Counted from the first letter of the stretch, positions 17,638 to 26,979 are shown. The stretch: DNA of 64,000 nt from Geothrix oryzisoli (GCF_022808865.1 NZ_JAKZLB010000001.1:310001-374000), one strand, 5' to 3'. The notes: generated by a model from the letters alone, not told the origin. Program-made: numbers and translations.

Positions 17638-18213
17638 ATGGACAAGAAGGTCCGCTGCGGATGGTGTGGCGAGGATCCGCTCTACATCGCCTACCACGAC
17701 GAGGAATGGGGCGTCCCCCAGCACGACGACCGGCGCCTCTTCGAGAAGCTGGTGCTGGAAGGGGCCCAGGCCGGGCTCAGCTGGATCACGGTGCTGCGCA
17801 AGCGGGAGGCCTACCGGCGGGTCTTCCACGGATTCGACCCGGTCAAGGTCGCGGCGATGACCGATGCCGAGCTGGAGACCGCCCTCCAGGACCCGGGCAT
17901 TGTGCGGAACCGCCTGAAGGTCCTCTCTGCCCGGAAGAACGCTCATGCCTTCCTGGCGGTGCAGCGGGAATTCGGCAGCTTCGACACCTTCCTGTGGCCC
18001 TTCGTGGGCGGAGCCCCGAAAGTGAACCATCCCCGCACTCTGGCGGAGGTTCCGGCCGTGTCCCCGGAGGCCGAGGCCCTGAGCCGGGCGCTCAAGAAGC
18101 GGGGCTTCACCTTCGTGGGGCCCACGATCATGTACGCCTACCTGCAGTCCCTGGGCCTCGTGAATGACCACCTGGCCACCTGCTGGAAGCGCCAGGGGCC
18201 TGACTCGCTGTAG
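17638..18213 (+). CDS. tag: DNA-3-methyladenine glycosylase I
   Basis: Base-excision repair enzyme that removes 3-methyladenine from DNA. The 191-residue protein has the N-terminal zinc-type CGWCGEDPLYIAYHDEEWG, the conserved EGAQAGLSWITVLRKREAYR helix and the C-terminal FVGPTIMYAYLQSLGLVNDH with HLATC. ATG at 17638 is chosen for its well-spaced GGAGGG; two ATGs at 17620 and 17623 in the same frame lie inside the hairpin. xth, another repair gene, lies further down this run. Confidence 0.93.
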   Translation: MDKKVRCGWCGEDPLYIAYHDEEWGVPQHDDRRLFEKLVLEGAQAGLSWITVLRKREAYRRVFHGFDPVKVAAMTDAELETALQDPGIVRNRLKVLSARKNAHAFLAVQREFGSFDTFLWPFVGGAPKVNHPRTLAEVPAVSPEAEALSRALKKRGFTFVGPTIMYAYLQSLGLVNDHLATCWKRQGPDSL

Positions 18214-18234
18214 ACTGGAAGGCTCGGAGTTCCC

Positions 18235-20136
18235 GTGTCCAAGCCCTTCTACATCACCACGCCCATCTACTACGTCAACGACCGCCCGCACATCGGCCAC
18301 ACCTACACGACGGTGCTGGCGGATGTGATCGCCCGGTTCCACCGCATGCGCGGTGAGGAGGTCTACTTCCTGACGGGCACGGACGAACACGGCCAGAAGG
18401 TGGAGAAGGCCGCCGCGGCCCGGGGCATCACGCCCAAGCAGCTGGCCGACGAGGTGGTGGCCAACTACACGGACCTCTGGCAGCGCATGGGCATGACGCA
18501 CTTCCGCTTCATCCGCACCACGGACGAGGACCACAAGGCCCAGGTGCAGCGCCTCTTCAAGCGCCTGCTGGACAAGGGCGACATCTACAAGGCCACCTAC
18601 AAGGGCCTCTACTCGGTCAGCGACGAGGCCTATGTCACGGAGACCCAGGCCAAGGAGTTGCAGGCCCAGGGTCTTGCCCACCAGCTGGTGGAGCTGGAGG
18701 AGGAGACCTACTTCTTCCGCCTGAGCGCCTATCAGGATCGCCTGCTGAAGTACTACGAGGAGCACCCGGAGTTCGTCCAGCCGGACTTCCGCTTCAACGA
18801 GGTGAAGCGCTTCGTGGAGGGCGGCCTGCAGGACCTCTCCATCAGCCGCACCAGCATCAGCTGGGGCATTCCCGTGCCCGGCGACGAGAAGCATGTCATC
18901 TACGTGTGGTTCGATGCCCTCCTGAACTACCTCACGGGCTGCCCGGTCAACACCTGGCCCCCGGACCTCCAGCTTGTGGGCAAGGACATCCTGCGTTTCC
19001 ACGCCGTGTACTGGCCGGCCTTCCTCATGGCGGCGGGCATGTTCCAGCCCACGACCATCCTGGCCCACGGCTGGTGGCTCATGGGCGAGGACAAGATGTC
19101 CAAGAGCAAGGGCAACGTGGTGCGCCCCGACACCCTGCTGCGCTTCGGCAACGACGCGCTCCGCTTCTACTTCATGCGCGACATGCAGGTGGGCCATGAC
19201 CGCGGCTTCAGCTACGAGGGATTCATGGATCGGCTCAACGCCGATCTGGCCAACGGCCTGGGCAACCTGGCCTCCCGCACCCTGAGCATGATCCAGCGCT
19301 ATCGCGGCGGCGTCGTACCCACGCCCACGGTCATGGACGAGCTCGACCGTGAGATGGCCCAGCAGCTGCTGGCTGTGTTCCCCGAGTACCTGGAGCAGGC
19401 GCGGGCGAACAATTTCCACGGCGCCCTGGACACCCTGTGGACCTACCTGCGGACCCTGGACGGCTACATCGTGAAGGCCGAACCCTGGAAGCTGGCCAAG
19501 GACCCCGCCAACGATCCCAAGCTGGACGCCGTGCTGGCCATCCTCTACCGGGCCCTGCGCGCCACGGCCCTGCTGGTGGCCCCCGTGATGCCCGAGCTGG
19601 CCCAGACCCTGTGGGAAAGCCTGGGCCACGGCACCAAGGTCGCGGACCGCACCTTCCACGGCTTCGCCCTGGACGGCCCCGCCAGCGGCCCCATCGGCGA
19701 TCCGAAGCCCCTGTTCCAGCGCATCGACAAGGAGAAGGAAATGAGCGAATTGGAAGCTTCCGCCGCATCGGCCGAGGTGAAACCCACCCTGGACGTGCCG
19801 GAGATCCGCGAGACCGTGGATGCGGACACCTTCTTCAAGGTGGACCTGCGGGTGGGGAAGGTCCTCGAGGCTGAGCGTGTGCCCAAGAGCGACAAGCTCA
19901 TCAAGATGAGGGTCGACATCGGGCTCGAGCAGCGCACCATCGTGGGCGGCATCGGCAAGGCCTACGAGCCGGCGGATCTGCTGAACCGCCTTGTGGTCGT
20001 GGTGGCGAACCTCGCGCCCCGCAAGCTCATGGGCATCGAGAGCCACGGCATGCTGCTGGCCGCCAGTGACAGTGCCAGCAAGCCTTACCTGGTGGCACCG
20101 CCGGCCGACGCCCTGCCCGGGTTCCTGGTGAAGTGA
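18235..20136 (+). CDS. metG: Methionyl-tRNA synthetase with C-terminal tRNA-binding domain
   Basis: Charges tRNA-Met. The 633-residue protein starts at GTG. It has the HIGH-type motif (PHIGHTYTT), EEETYFFRLS, WFDALLNYLT and the KMSKS loop (DKMSKSKGN), followed by the anticodon-binding helices. Residues about 525-633 form a CsaA/EMAP-type tRNA-binding domain (FKVDLRVGKVLEAERVPKSDKL). The zinc-knuckle region reads KGLYSVSDEAYVTE with no cysteines, so the structural zinc appears lost. It is translationally coupled to the next gene. Confidence 0.95.
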   Translation: MSKPFYITTPIYYVNDRPHIGHTYTTVLADVIARFHRMRGEEVYFLTGTDEHGQKVEKAAAARGITPKQLADEVVANYTDLWQRMGMTHFRFIRTTDEDHKAQVQRLFKRLLDKGDIYKATYKGLYSVSDEAYVTETQAKELQAQGLAHQLVELEEETYFFRLSAYQDRLLKYYEEHPEFVQPDFRFNEVKRFVEGGLQDLSISRTSISWGIPVPGDEKHVIYVWFDALLNYLTGCPVNTWPPDLQLVGKDILRFHAVYWPAFLMAAGMFQPTTILAHGWWLMGEDKMSKSKGNVVRPDTLLRFGNDALRFYFMRDMQVGHDRGFSYEGFMDRLNADLANGLGNLASRTLSMIQRYRGGVVPTPTVMDELDREMAQQLLAVFPEYLEQARANNFHGALDTLWTYLRTLDGYIVKAEPWKLAKDPANDPKLDAVLAILYRALRATALLVAPVMPELAQTLWESLGHGTKVADRTFHGFALDGPASGPIGDPKPLFQRIDKEKEMSELEASAASAEVKPTLDVPEIRETVDADTFFKVDLRVGKVLEAERVPKSDKLIKMRVDIGLEQRTIVGGIGKAYEPADLLNRLVVVVANLAPRKLMGIESHGMLLAASDSASKPYLVAPPADALPGFLVK

Positions 20137-20474
20137 AACAGCCGGTCTTCAGCTTCGAGGCCGAGCTCCTCACCGATGCCCCCTACGATCACATCGTCGG
20201 GCGGCTGCGGGAGAGGGCTCCAGAGGCCTTCAAGAGCCTGGGCTCCCTGAAGCGCTGGGCGCCGGTCGAGGAGCGCGAGGGCCGCCTGGAGCTGACCTGG
20301 ACGCGCCGGGTGGCGGGCGCGGTGGAATCCGGACGACTGACCGTCGCCCCGGACCCCAAGGGCGCCCACCTCCAGCTCGAGGGCCGCATGAAGGGCTGGT
20401 CGGCCTTCCTGCTGTTCGGCCTGCTGCGCTGGCGGACGGATCGTCTGCTGGACCGGTTCGTGGAGGAACTGTGA
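20133..20474 (+). CDS. Hypothetical protein, 113 aa
   Basis: I do not recognise this protein. The GTG start overlaps the metG stop and its own stop overlaps the next GTG, so it is locked in a translational chain. Predicted alternating beta strands and a C-terminal amphipathic helix (LLRWRTDRLLDRFVEEL) recall small polyketide-cyclase or SRPBCC-like folds, but this is only an impression. Confidence 0.65.
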   Translation: MKQPVFSFEAELLTDAPYDHIVGRLRERAPEAFKSLGSLKRWAPVEEREGRLELTWTRRVAGAVESGRLTVAPDPKGAHLQLEGRMKGWSAFLLFGLLRWRTDRLLDRFVEEL

Positions 20475-20812
20475 AGCCCGTGCTCTGGATGAAGTCGAGC
20501 TGCACCACCTGCCGCAACGCCAAGGCGAAGCTGGCGGAGCTGGGCCTCGAGGTGGAGGTCCGCGACTACTTCAAGAAGCCGCTGGAGGCTGGAGAACTGG
20601 AGCATCTGCTCCCCGCGGACCCCGCGCCCATGCTGGGGACGAAAAGTCCCAAGTACAAGGAACTCGGCCTGAAGGACCGCCATCTGTCCAAGGCCGAGGC
20701 CATCTCCCTGATGGTGCAGGACAACAACCTGCTCAAGCGGCCCATCCTGGTGCACCCCAAGGGCACAGTCATTGGTTTCGATGCGGAAGCTTATGCGAGA
20801 CTGGTCCGCTGA
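20471..20812 (+). CDS. ArsC/Spx-family thioredoxin-fold protein
   Basis: A 113-residue protein of the ArsC/Spx/YffB superfamily. The N-terminal KSSCTTCRNAKAKL carries a C-x2-C redox pair. KRPILVHPKG matches the C-terminal conserved segment where arsenate reductases place their RP motif. No ars genes are adjacent, so arsenate reduction is not supported; a regulatory or reductase role is possible. It starts at GTG, overlapping the upstream gene by four bases. Confidence 0.8.
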   Translation: MKPVLWMKSSCTTCRNAKAKLAELGLEVEVRDYFKKPLEAGELEHLLPADPAPMLGTKSPKYKELGLKDRHLSKAEAISLMVQDNNLLKRPILVHPKGTVIGFDAEAYARLVR

Positions 20813-20822
20813 AGGAGGACGC

Positions 20823-21599
20823 ATGCGCTTCTACAGCTGGAACGTGAACGGCTTCCGGTCGGTCCTGAAGAAGGGCTTCATGGACTGGCTGGAAGAGACG
20901 GAACCCGAGGTGCTCTCCCTCCAGGAGATCCGGTGCGAGTGGGAGGAGGCGGACCTGGGCGTGCGGCGCCAGATCGAGAGCGCCTACGACGTGTGCTGGT
21001 TCCCCGCCACGAGCAAGAAGGGCTACGCGGGCTCGGCCACCCTCTCGAAAAAGGAGCTGGGCTTCACCCACGCCAAGGGTCTGGGCATCGACGGCTACGA
21101 CGCCGAAGGCCGCATGATCGTCTCGCGGAAGGACAAGCTCGTCTTCATCGGCGGCTACTTCCCGAACGCCTCCCAGGGGCTGGTGCGCCTCCCCTTCAAG
21201 CGCCAGTTCGCCCGGGATCTCGCCGCCATCGTGGCCAAACACCACCAGGCCGGGGATCAGGTGATCCTCACCGGCGACATGAATGTGGCCCCGGAGGAGA
21301 TCGACCTGGCGCGTCCCAAGGACAACACCAAGAATCCGGGCTTTACGCCTGAGGAGCGCGAGGACTTCAAGCTCTACCTGGGCGCCGGGCTCGCGGATGT
21401 GCTGCGGGAGCGTAACCCCGACGTGCCCGGCCTCTACACCTGGTGGACGGCCCGGGGGGGCGCCCGGGAGCGGAATGTGGGATGGAGGATCGACCTGTTC
21501 CTCGCCAGCCGGACGCTGCTGGACCGCGTGAAGGACACCCGCATCCATGCCGAGGTGCTGGGTTCGGACCACTGCCCCATCAGCCTTGAATTGCTTTGA
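20823..21599 (+). CDS. xth: Exodeoxyribonuclease III (AP endonuclease)
   Basis: Repairs abasic sites and degrades 3' ends. The 258-residue protein has YSWNVNGFRSV at the N terminus, LQEIRCE with the metal-binding Glu, the catalytic TGDMNVAPEEIDLA and the terminal SDHCPISLEL. AAGGAGG lies five bases before the ATG, which decides this start over an ATG 51 bases upstream. It ends the metG run and is followed by a very strong hairpin. Confidence 0.94.
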   Translation: MRFYSWNVNGFRSVLKKGFMDWLEETEPEVLSLQEIRCEWEEADLGVRRQIESAYDVCWFPATSKKGYAGSATLSKKELGFTHAKGLGIDGYDAEGRMIVSRKDKLVFIGGYFPNASQGLVRLPFKRQFARDLAAIVAKHHQAGDQVILTGDMNVAPEEIDLARPKDNTKNPGFTPEEREDFKLYLGAGLADVLRERNPDVPGLYTWWTARGGARERNVGWRIDLFLASRTLLDRVKDTRIHAEVLGSDHCPISLELL

Positions 21600-21610
21600 T
21601 CTGGTTCTGA

Positions 21611-21654
21611 CGGCAAAAGGAGAGGGCCCCGACCGGGGCCCTCTCCTTTTGCCG
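21611..21654. terminator. Bidirectional rho-independent terminator between xth and the TPR gene
   Basis: A perfect 20-bp stem (21611-21630 with 21635-21654) closes a GACC loop. The stem has AAAAGG and CCTTTT ends, so T-rich tracts are present in both directions. It sits between convergent genes and should stop transcription from both sides. Confidence 0.92.
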
Positions 21655-21664
21655 CGAACGACGG

Positions 21665-22687
21665 CTAGTGGATCTTCTTGAGGGAGGGATCCTTGAGCAT
21701 CTCCCTGGCAGTCGCGGCGTTCTTGCCGGCGGGCGCGAGCTCGATGTACTTCTCGAGGTGCTGCTTGGTGCCCCGCAAATTGTTTTCGCCGAATTCGACC
21801 ATGGCCAGCAGGTAGTGCGCCTCGGCGTACTTCGGATCGACCTCCAGGACCTTCAGCAGCTGGGTCTTCGCCTCCCTGGTCTTGCCGGCATTGAAGGCCT
21901 CGACCCCCTTGTTGTAGATCAGGTCCGGGTTGGGCCCCTGGATGGCCTCCAGCATGGCGGTGTACTTCTGCTCGGCCGCCTTGTCGGCCTTGGCCTTGCT
22001 GGTCTCGATGAGGCCGGCGATCACGCGCTCGTCCTTCGGGTTCCGCTCGAGGGCCTTCAGGAGGTACGGCTCAGCCTCCTCCTTCTTGGTGCCGGCCTGG
22101 GCGATGCAGATGCCCAGCACACGCTCGATCTTCAGGAGCTCGGGCGCAAGCTCCGTCTTGGTCGTCTCATCCTTCAGCTTCGTCATGGCCTCGGTCAGGG
22201 TCTTGTAGGCCTTGTCCACCTGAGGGAGGGCCTCCTCGTACTTGCCTTCGTTGTAGAGGGGGATGGCGGCGTTGAAGGCATCGCGGCCCTCGGCATCCAG
22301 GGCGGCGCCGGGGTCCTCGGGCGTGGCCTGGGTCCCGCCGGTCGCGGGGGCGGCCGTCCGGGCCTCGGCCGGAGTCAGGAGGGTGATGTTCTTCACCAGG
22401 ACATCGGCGAGGGGGATCTTGACGATTTCCTTGAAGTCCACGTAGCCAGGCGCGCTGACGGTCATCTCGAATTCCTTGGGCTCGAGACCCACCTGGAGGA
22501 AGTTGCCGCTCTTGTCGGGGAACAGGTCCTTGGTCCAGGCCCGGTCGGTCCGCTTGAGGTTGACCTTGGCACCGGGGACGGGCTTGCCCTCCTTGTTGAG
22601 GACCTTTCCGGAGATGCGGCCTGTCTGCTCTGCCTGGACAGAGAGGCAGAGGACCGGGAGCATGAGGGCGAGAACGAGGCGTCGCAT
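21665..22687 (-). CDS. Secreted protein with carboxypeptidase-regulatory-like domain and TPR repeats
   Basis: A 340-residue exported protein. A signal peptide (LVLALMLPVLCLSVQA) leads into a CarboxypepD_reg-like beta domain (about 25-100; ISGKVLNKEGKPVPGAKV). An Ala/Pro linker and at least four TPR-like helical pairs follow (for example YNKGVEAFNAGKTREAKTQL and AEAHYLLAMVEFGENN). GGAGGAAG lies five bases before the ATG. Probably a periplasmic protein-protein scaffold; the partner is unknown. Confidence 0.8.
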   Translation of the reverse strand: MRRLVLALMLPVLCLSVQAEQTGRISGKVLNKEGKPVPGAKVNLKRTDRAWTKDLFPDKSGNFLQVGLEPKEFEMTVSAPGYVDFKEIVKIPLADVLVKNITLLTPAEARTAAPATGGTQATPEDPGAALDAEGRDAFNAAIPLYNEGKYEEALPQVDKAYKTLTEAMTKLKDETTKTELAPELLKIERVLGICIAQAGTKKEEAEPYLLKALERNPKDERVIAGLIETSKAKADKAAEQKYTAMLEAIQGPNPDLIYNKGVEAFNAGKTREAKTQLLKVLEVDPKYAEAHYLLAMVEFGENNLRGTKQHLEKYIELAPAGKNAATAREMLKDPSLKKIH

Positions 22688-22873
22688 GGGGCTTCCTCCA
22701 AACCCATCCATCGTTCCACAGGGTCGCTTCTGCGCCGAGTGCTTTTCGTCAAAAAGGCGCTTTGCCGGTCTCCCGTTCCCCGGCGAGGTGAGGCAACTCG
22801 GGCCGGATGCAGGAAAATTCGGGCTGTGGTAGGCTTCCCGGCAGACAAGTCCTGAAAGTGTTCGAGGTAGTCC

Positions 22874-23161
22874 ATGAATCAAGCGGTGCCGGAAGCCTCC
22901 TTGACCGCCCTGATGCATCTCCTGACAGAACAGGCGCTTATGGCCCTTGGTGTGCCGCATCCCCTGATGAAGGAAGTCCCGCCTGCCAATCCGGCTGTGG
23001 CGAGGTTCTATGTGGACCTTCTCGGAGTGCTCAAGGAGAAGACCGAGGGCTCCCGGGATGACGCGGAGACGCGCCAGCTTGAGGACCTCCTCTATGGCCT
23101 CCGCATGCGGCTGATGGACCTCAAACCGGCCGCGAGCGCTCCCGCAGGCCCCAAGCCATGA
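22874..23161 (+). CDS. DUF1844 domain protein
   Basis: A 95-residue cytoplasmic protein matching DUF1844: a helical core with LTEQALMALG, ARFYVDLLGVLKEKTEG and the C-terminal LEDLLYGLRMRLMDL. Function is unknown for the family. Its stop overlaps the next start as ATGA, which ties it to the TPR membrane protein. GAGGTAG precedes the start by four bases. Confidence 0.82.
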   Translation: MNQAVPEASLTALMHLLTEQALMALGVPHPLMKEVPPANPAVARFYVDLLGVLKEKTEGSRDDAETRQLEDLLYGLRMRLMDLKPAASAPAGPKP

Positions 23162-25041
23162 GTCGCGGAAGGATGGCCCTGGGTCTCATCCACCTTGTGC
23201 GCACGGCCACCCTGACCGGCTTGGTGGGGCTTACAGCCCTGCAGGCCGCGCCCAAGCCCGAGGCACCCAAGCCCCCCCCGGCCCCTCCGGTCACCGCGAC
23301 GGAAGCAGCCATCGCCCTCAGTCATCGCGCCAACCATCTGTTCGAGGCTGTTTCGAAGGGCGATCCGGAGGCGGTGCGGGCCGCCCAGCTGGAAGTCGAG
23401 GCCCTCCGGCGCACCTACTCCACCATGGATGTCATGCCCCTGGTGGAGGCCACGGCCCTCTGGGCACGGCAGCAAGGCGAGGTCGGAAGGCCGGCCCTCG
23501 GGTTGGAGGCGCTCCAGGCCGTGGAGCGATGGGCTCCCGATCATCCCAGCCTGCTCGGCAGCCGCATCGTGTTGATGCGGCAGGAGGGGCCGCGGGGATG
23601 GTTCTGGAGCTTCCCGGACCTCCTGCGGCTCACGCGACTGCGCCTCGAACAGCCGGCCCATCGCTGGCTCTGGTTGCTGCAGCACCTGGGGATGCTGCGA
23701 CTGGCCGCGACGCTCCTGCTCTGGGGCTGGGCCCTCACCATGGGGCTGCGCTACCGCAACGTGCTGCGGCACCTCTGGGAGGAACCCCTCCAGCACAAGG
23801 GCATCGCCCCAGTGCTGGCGGCGCTGATCGGGGCGGCGATCCTGGCCGGGCCCGTGCTCCTGGGCCTGGATCCCCTGGTGGCCGCGCTGCTCTGGCTCAT
23901 CCTGCTGGCGCCGTTCCTCCTGGTTTCCGAGGTGAGGATCACGGTCTTCATCATGCTGTTCCAGCTGATCCATCCCATCCTGGCGGTCATGGAACCTCTG
24001 GCCGCACGGGAACCCGCGCCCAGCATCCAGACCCTTCAACTCCAACCCCGGGTCCAGCCGATTCCCGCGGATTCACTGCGCTTGCTGCCTCCCACCGACC
24101 GGACCTTCCTGGCGGGATGGGAACAACTTCAGAACCAGCAATGGAAAGGCGCGGAGGAGACCTTCCAGAGCCTGGTCGGCCGGCATCCGGATCAGCCGGA
24201 GGTGCTGAACAACCTCGGAGTGGCCCGCTACCAGCTGGGCGATGCCGCCGGAGCTGAGCGCACCTTCCAGGAGTCCCAGCAGGCAGGGGTGCGGATGGAG
24301 GCCCTCCTCAACCAGAGCATCCTGGCCTTCAACCGGCTCGACATGGCCCTGGGAGCGTCCAAGCAGGAGGAAGCCAAGGCGGTCGCTCCCGAGGCGTATG
24401 CCCGCCTCATCGCCTTGAACGATGCCCGGAAGGAGGCGCGGACCTATCCCATGCCGCTTCCGGACACGCTGCCTCGGGCCGAGGCCCTCGCGGAAGCCGC
24501 CGGGGGGCACAAGGATGATCGGCACCCCCTCTCAGAACCGGCTCTCCAGGTGGCCCTGCTCTTGCCCCTCCTGGGAATCGGGGGCTTCCTCCTGAGGGTG
24601 CGGAGGAGCATGCGAAGGGCCCATCCGGGCCAGTGCATCCGCTGCGGCGAGCCCTACCACACCACGGACAGCCCCGATCCCGAGGTCTGTTCGAAGTGCC
24701 ACCACCTCTTCGTCCTGCGGGATGGACTCCACACGGAAAGCCGCAAGAAGAAACTCGACGAGGTGGCGGTGCACCAGCGCAACACCCGCTGGATCCACAA
24801 GACCCTCATCCTCCTCCTGCCCGGATGCGATCTGGCCTTCCTGGGCGAAACCCGGGAGGGGCTGCTGGAGTTCCTCCCCTTCAGCCTGGCTGTGGGCATG
24901 GTTCTGGCCACGGGCCGATCGGTGCGGTACCCGGGCGAGATCCTTCCGGACCCAGCCTCCACCTGGCTGGCCCTCGGGGCCGTCTTCCTGGGCCTGCTCT
25001 ACCTCCGTTCGTGGCTGAAGCTGCTTTTGAGGAGGGCCTGA
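23158..25041 (+). CDS. TPR-containing membrane protein with zinc ribbon
   Basis: A 627-residue protein with an N-terminal signal or anchor (about 10-30) and a Pro-rich linker. Helical repeats, then three membrane helices follow around 180-280 (LLLWGWALTMG, VLAALIGAAILAG, LLWLILLAPFLL). TPR units lie near 315-420 (EVLNNLGVARYQLGDAAGAE), then another membrane helix (LLLPLLGIGGFLL), a four-cysteine zinc ribbon (CIRCGEPYH ... CSKCH, about 493-515) and two C-terminal membrane helices. I know no named family with this order. It is coupled to DUF1844 upstream and sits one base before the DUF4388 gene. Confidence 0.72.
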   Translation: MSRGRMALGLIHLVRTATLTGLVGLTALQAAPKPEAPKPPPAPPVTATEAAIALSHRANHLFEAVSKGDPEAVRAAQLEVEALRRTYSTMDVMPLVEATALWARQQGEVGRPALGLEALQAVERWAPDHPSLLGSRIVLMRQEGPRGWFWSFPDLLRLTRLRLEQPAHRWLWLLQHLGMLRLAATLLLWGWALTMGLRYRNVLRHLWEEPLQHKGIAPVLAALIGAAILAGPVLLGLDPLVAALLWLILLAPFLLVSEVRITVFIMLFQLIHPILAVMEPLAAREPAPSIQTLQLQPRVQPIPADSLRLLPPTDRTFLAGWEQLQNQQWKGAEETFQSLVGRHPDQPEVLNNLGVARYQLGDAAGAERTFQESQQAGVRMEALLNQSILAFNRLDMALGASKQEEAKAVAPEAYARLIALNDARKEARTYPMPLPDTLPRAEALAEAAGGHKDDRHPLSEPALQVALLLPLLGIGGFLLRVRRSMRRAHPGQCIRCGEPYHTTDSPDPEVCSKCHHLFVLRDGLHTESRKKKLDEVAVHQRNTRWIHKTLILLLPGCDLAFLGETREGLLEFLPFSLAVGMVLATGRSVRYPGEILPDPASTWLALGAVFLGLLYLRSWLKLLLRRA

Positions 25042-25042
25042 G

Positions 25043-26203
25043 ATGGCGCTGGAAGGATCCCTCCGGGACTTCGACCTCTTCTCCCTGTTCAACATGATCA
25101 AGATCCAGGGGAAGAACGGCACCCTGGTGCTGTCCCAGGGGCAGGAGTTCGTCAAAGTCTTCTTCGAGAACGGCGAGATCGTCGGTTGTGATTCCAACCA
25201 GGTCCGCATGGAGGACCGGCTGGGCACCATGCTCGTGCGCCTGGGCCGGCTCACGGGGGAGGAACTGCTCGCCATGGTGCAGGTCCAGCGGCAGACCCTC
25301 AAGCGCATGGGCACGCTCCTGCTGGACAGCGGCAAGGTGACGGCCGCCGATCTGCAGGACGCGCTCTTCAGCCAGGCCACCGCCATCCTGCACCGGACCT
25401 TCCGCTGGGTGGAGGGGGATTACCGCTTCGACTCCTTCCTGCCGGCCGACCTGGACCGGGAGCACTTCGTTCCCATCCCGGTCGACACGGTGCTCATGGA
25501 GGCCGCCCGCATCCAGGACGAATGGCCCGAGGTGGAGCGCCGGCTGCCGGGCCTTGACACCGCCCTTGGCAAGTCGCCCAGGGCCCAGTCCCTGCACCTG
25601 GACATCGACCGCGAGGTCTCCTCCGTGCTGGACGGGAAGGGGCATGTGCATGGCTCCTCGGGGCTCACCCATGAGCAGGAGATGGTCCTCTCCTACTTCG
25701 ATCACCCCCAGAGCGCCCGGGAGATCATCCAGATCAGCCGCTACGAGGAACTGGATACCTGCAAGGCCGTCGCCGACCTCCTGGAGGCCGGCCTGCTGGA
25801 GCCCAAGTCGAACGACGGGAGCGTCAAGGTGTCCCGGCCCTGGGTGGAAGGCCACCCCGACCTGGCCCCGGAGACCTGGGAGCCGAGCCCGCTGTTCTGG
25901 CCCCTGGTGGTAATGGGCTTCGCGATTCCGCTGGCCATGTATGTGCCCCACGCGCGCGGATCCATGAACCTGGGACTGGCGAGCCTGGAGCCGATGGATG
26001 TCCAGGTGATCCCGGAAGGACCGACCCGCCTCCGGCATGAGTGGGCCCTGCGGATGGCCGCTCCGAAAGATGGGGGCGTGGCGTTGGCGAAGCGGCTTGG
26101 GGGCTTCCTGGACGGGAAGAACCCGGTTCCCGATCTGGCTGCCCTCCCCGATCCCATGGTTCCAGCCAAGGCCCCCGAACCGCCTCTTCGGCCCAAGCGA
26201 TAA
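25043..26203 (+). CDS. DUF4388 domain protein with C-terminal membrane helix
   Basis: A 386-residue protein whose N terminus (ALEGSLRDFDLFSLFNMIKIQGKNG type) is a PatA/DUF4388 domain, often found with signalling proteins in delta-proteobacteria and acidobacteria. A second helical module follows (LGTMLVRLGRLTGEELLAMV, GTLLLDSGKVTAADLQDALF), resembling the GspE N-terminal repeat. A winged-helix-like segment lies near 215-265, and a single membrane helix near 290-310 (WPLVVMGFAIPLAMYV). Likely a regulatory adaptor; the target is unknown. Confidence 0.78.
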   Translation: MALEGSLRDFDLFSLFNMIKIQGKNGTLVLSQGQEFVKVFFENGEIVGCDSNQVRMEDRLGTMLVRLGRLTGEELLAMVQVQRQTLKRMGTLLLDSGKVTAADLQDALFSQATAILHRTFRWVEGDYRFDSFLPADLDREHFVPIPVDTVLMEAARIQDEWPEVERRLPGLDTALGKSPRAQSLHLDIDREVSSVLDGKGHVHGSSGLTHEQEMVLSYFDHPQSAREIIQISRYEELDTCKAVADLLEAGLLEPKSNDGSVKVSRPWVEGHPDLAPETWEPSPLFWPLVVMGFAIPLAMYVPHARGSMNLGLASLEPMDVQVIPEGPTRLRHEWALRMAAPKDGGVALAKRLGGFLDGKNPVPDLAALPDPMVPAKAPEPPLRPKR

Positions 26204-26212
26204 GGATTCCCG

Positions 26213-26812
26213 ATGTTCGTGCACCAGCGCCAGGGTTCCCTGGAGGTGATCTGCGGCCCCATGTTCTCCGGCAAGTCGGAGGAGCTCATCCGGCGCATCA
26301 AGCGGGCCATCATCGCCCGGCAGAAGGTCCAGGTCTTCAAGCCGGCCCTGGACGACCGCTATGATGTGTCCGCCATCGCCAGCCACAGTCAGCGCAAGCA
26401 TGACGCCATCCCGGTGAAGGACAGCGTGGAGCTCGCCCGGCACCTGGACCCGGAGGCCCAGGTGGTGGCCCTGGACGAGGTGCAGTTCATGGACGAGGGC
26501 CTCATCCCGATCATCGAGGACCTGGCGGATCGTGGCGTTCGCGTCATCGCGGGCGGGCTCGACCAGGACTCCAACGGCGAGCCCTTCGGCATCATGCCCA
26601 TCCTGCTGGCCAAGGCCGAATACGTCACCAAGCTCCAGGCCATCTGCATGGTGTGCGGCGCGCTGGCCGGGCGCACCCAGCGCATGGTGCAGACCGGCGG
26701 CCAGGTGCTGGTGGGGGCTGCGGAAGCCTACGAGGCCCGCTGCCGCCACTGCCACGAGACCCCCCACGCCACAGGGGGACGGCTGCTGGAGGACCCCGCC
26801 CAGGGCTCCTGA
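26213..26812 (+). CDS. tdk: Thymidine kinase
   Basis: Salvage kinase converting thymidine to dTMP. The 199-residue protein has Walker A GPMFSGKS (residues 15-22), the VVALDEVQFMDE Walker B region, the lasso-type GGLDQDSNGEPFG and the zinc-binding CMVCG and CRHC pairs. Length and order are those of type II thymidine kinases. It closes the DUF1844-DUF4388 run. Confidence 0.95.
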   Translation: MFVHQRQGSLEVICGPMFSGKSEELIRRIKRAIIARQKVQVFKPALDDRYDVSAIASHSQRKHDAIPVKDSVELARHLDPEAQVVALDEVQFMDEGLIPIIEDLADRGVRVIAGGLDQDSNGEPFGIMPILLAKAEYVTKLQAICMVCGALAGRTQRMVQTGGQVLVGAAEAYEARCRHCHETPHATGGRLLEDPAQGS

Positions 26813-26979
26813 TTTTCCACTTCGTCAAGCCGATTCCCGACATGACATCCATTGGCGGGTGTGGGGCGGAATGTGACTCCGGACCGGTTCCGGGGCGGCG
26901 GTAGACTGGCCCCGGCGCGCTGCTGCAGCGCCGTTCAGCCCCACCGCCCGAGGCTTCAGGGCACACCAGGAGATCCCCC

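Noticed and set aside
17569-20046. An 825-codon open frame on the minus strand
   Set aside because: It is antisense to metG and tag, both with complete family motifs. It is Leu/Val/His-rich shadow sequence.
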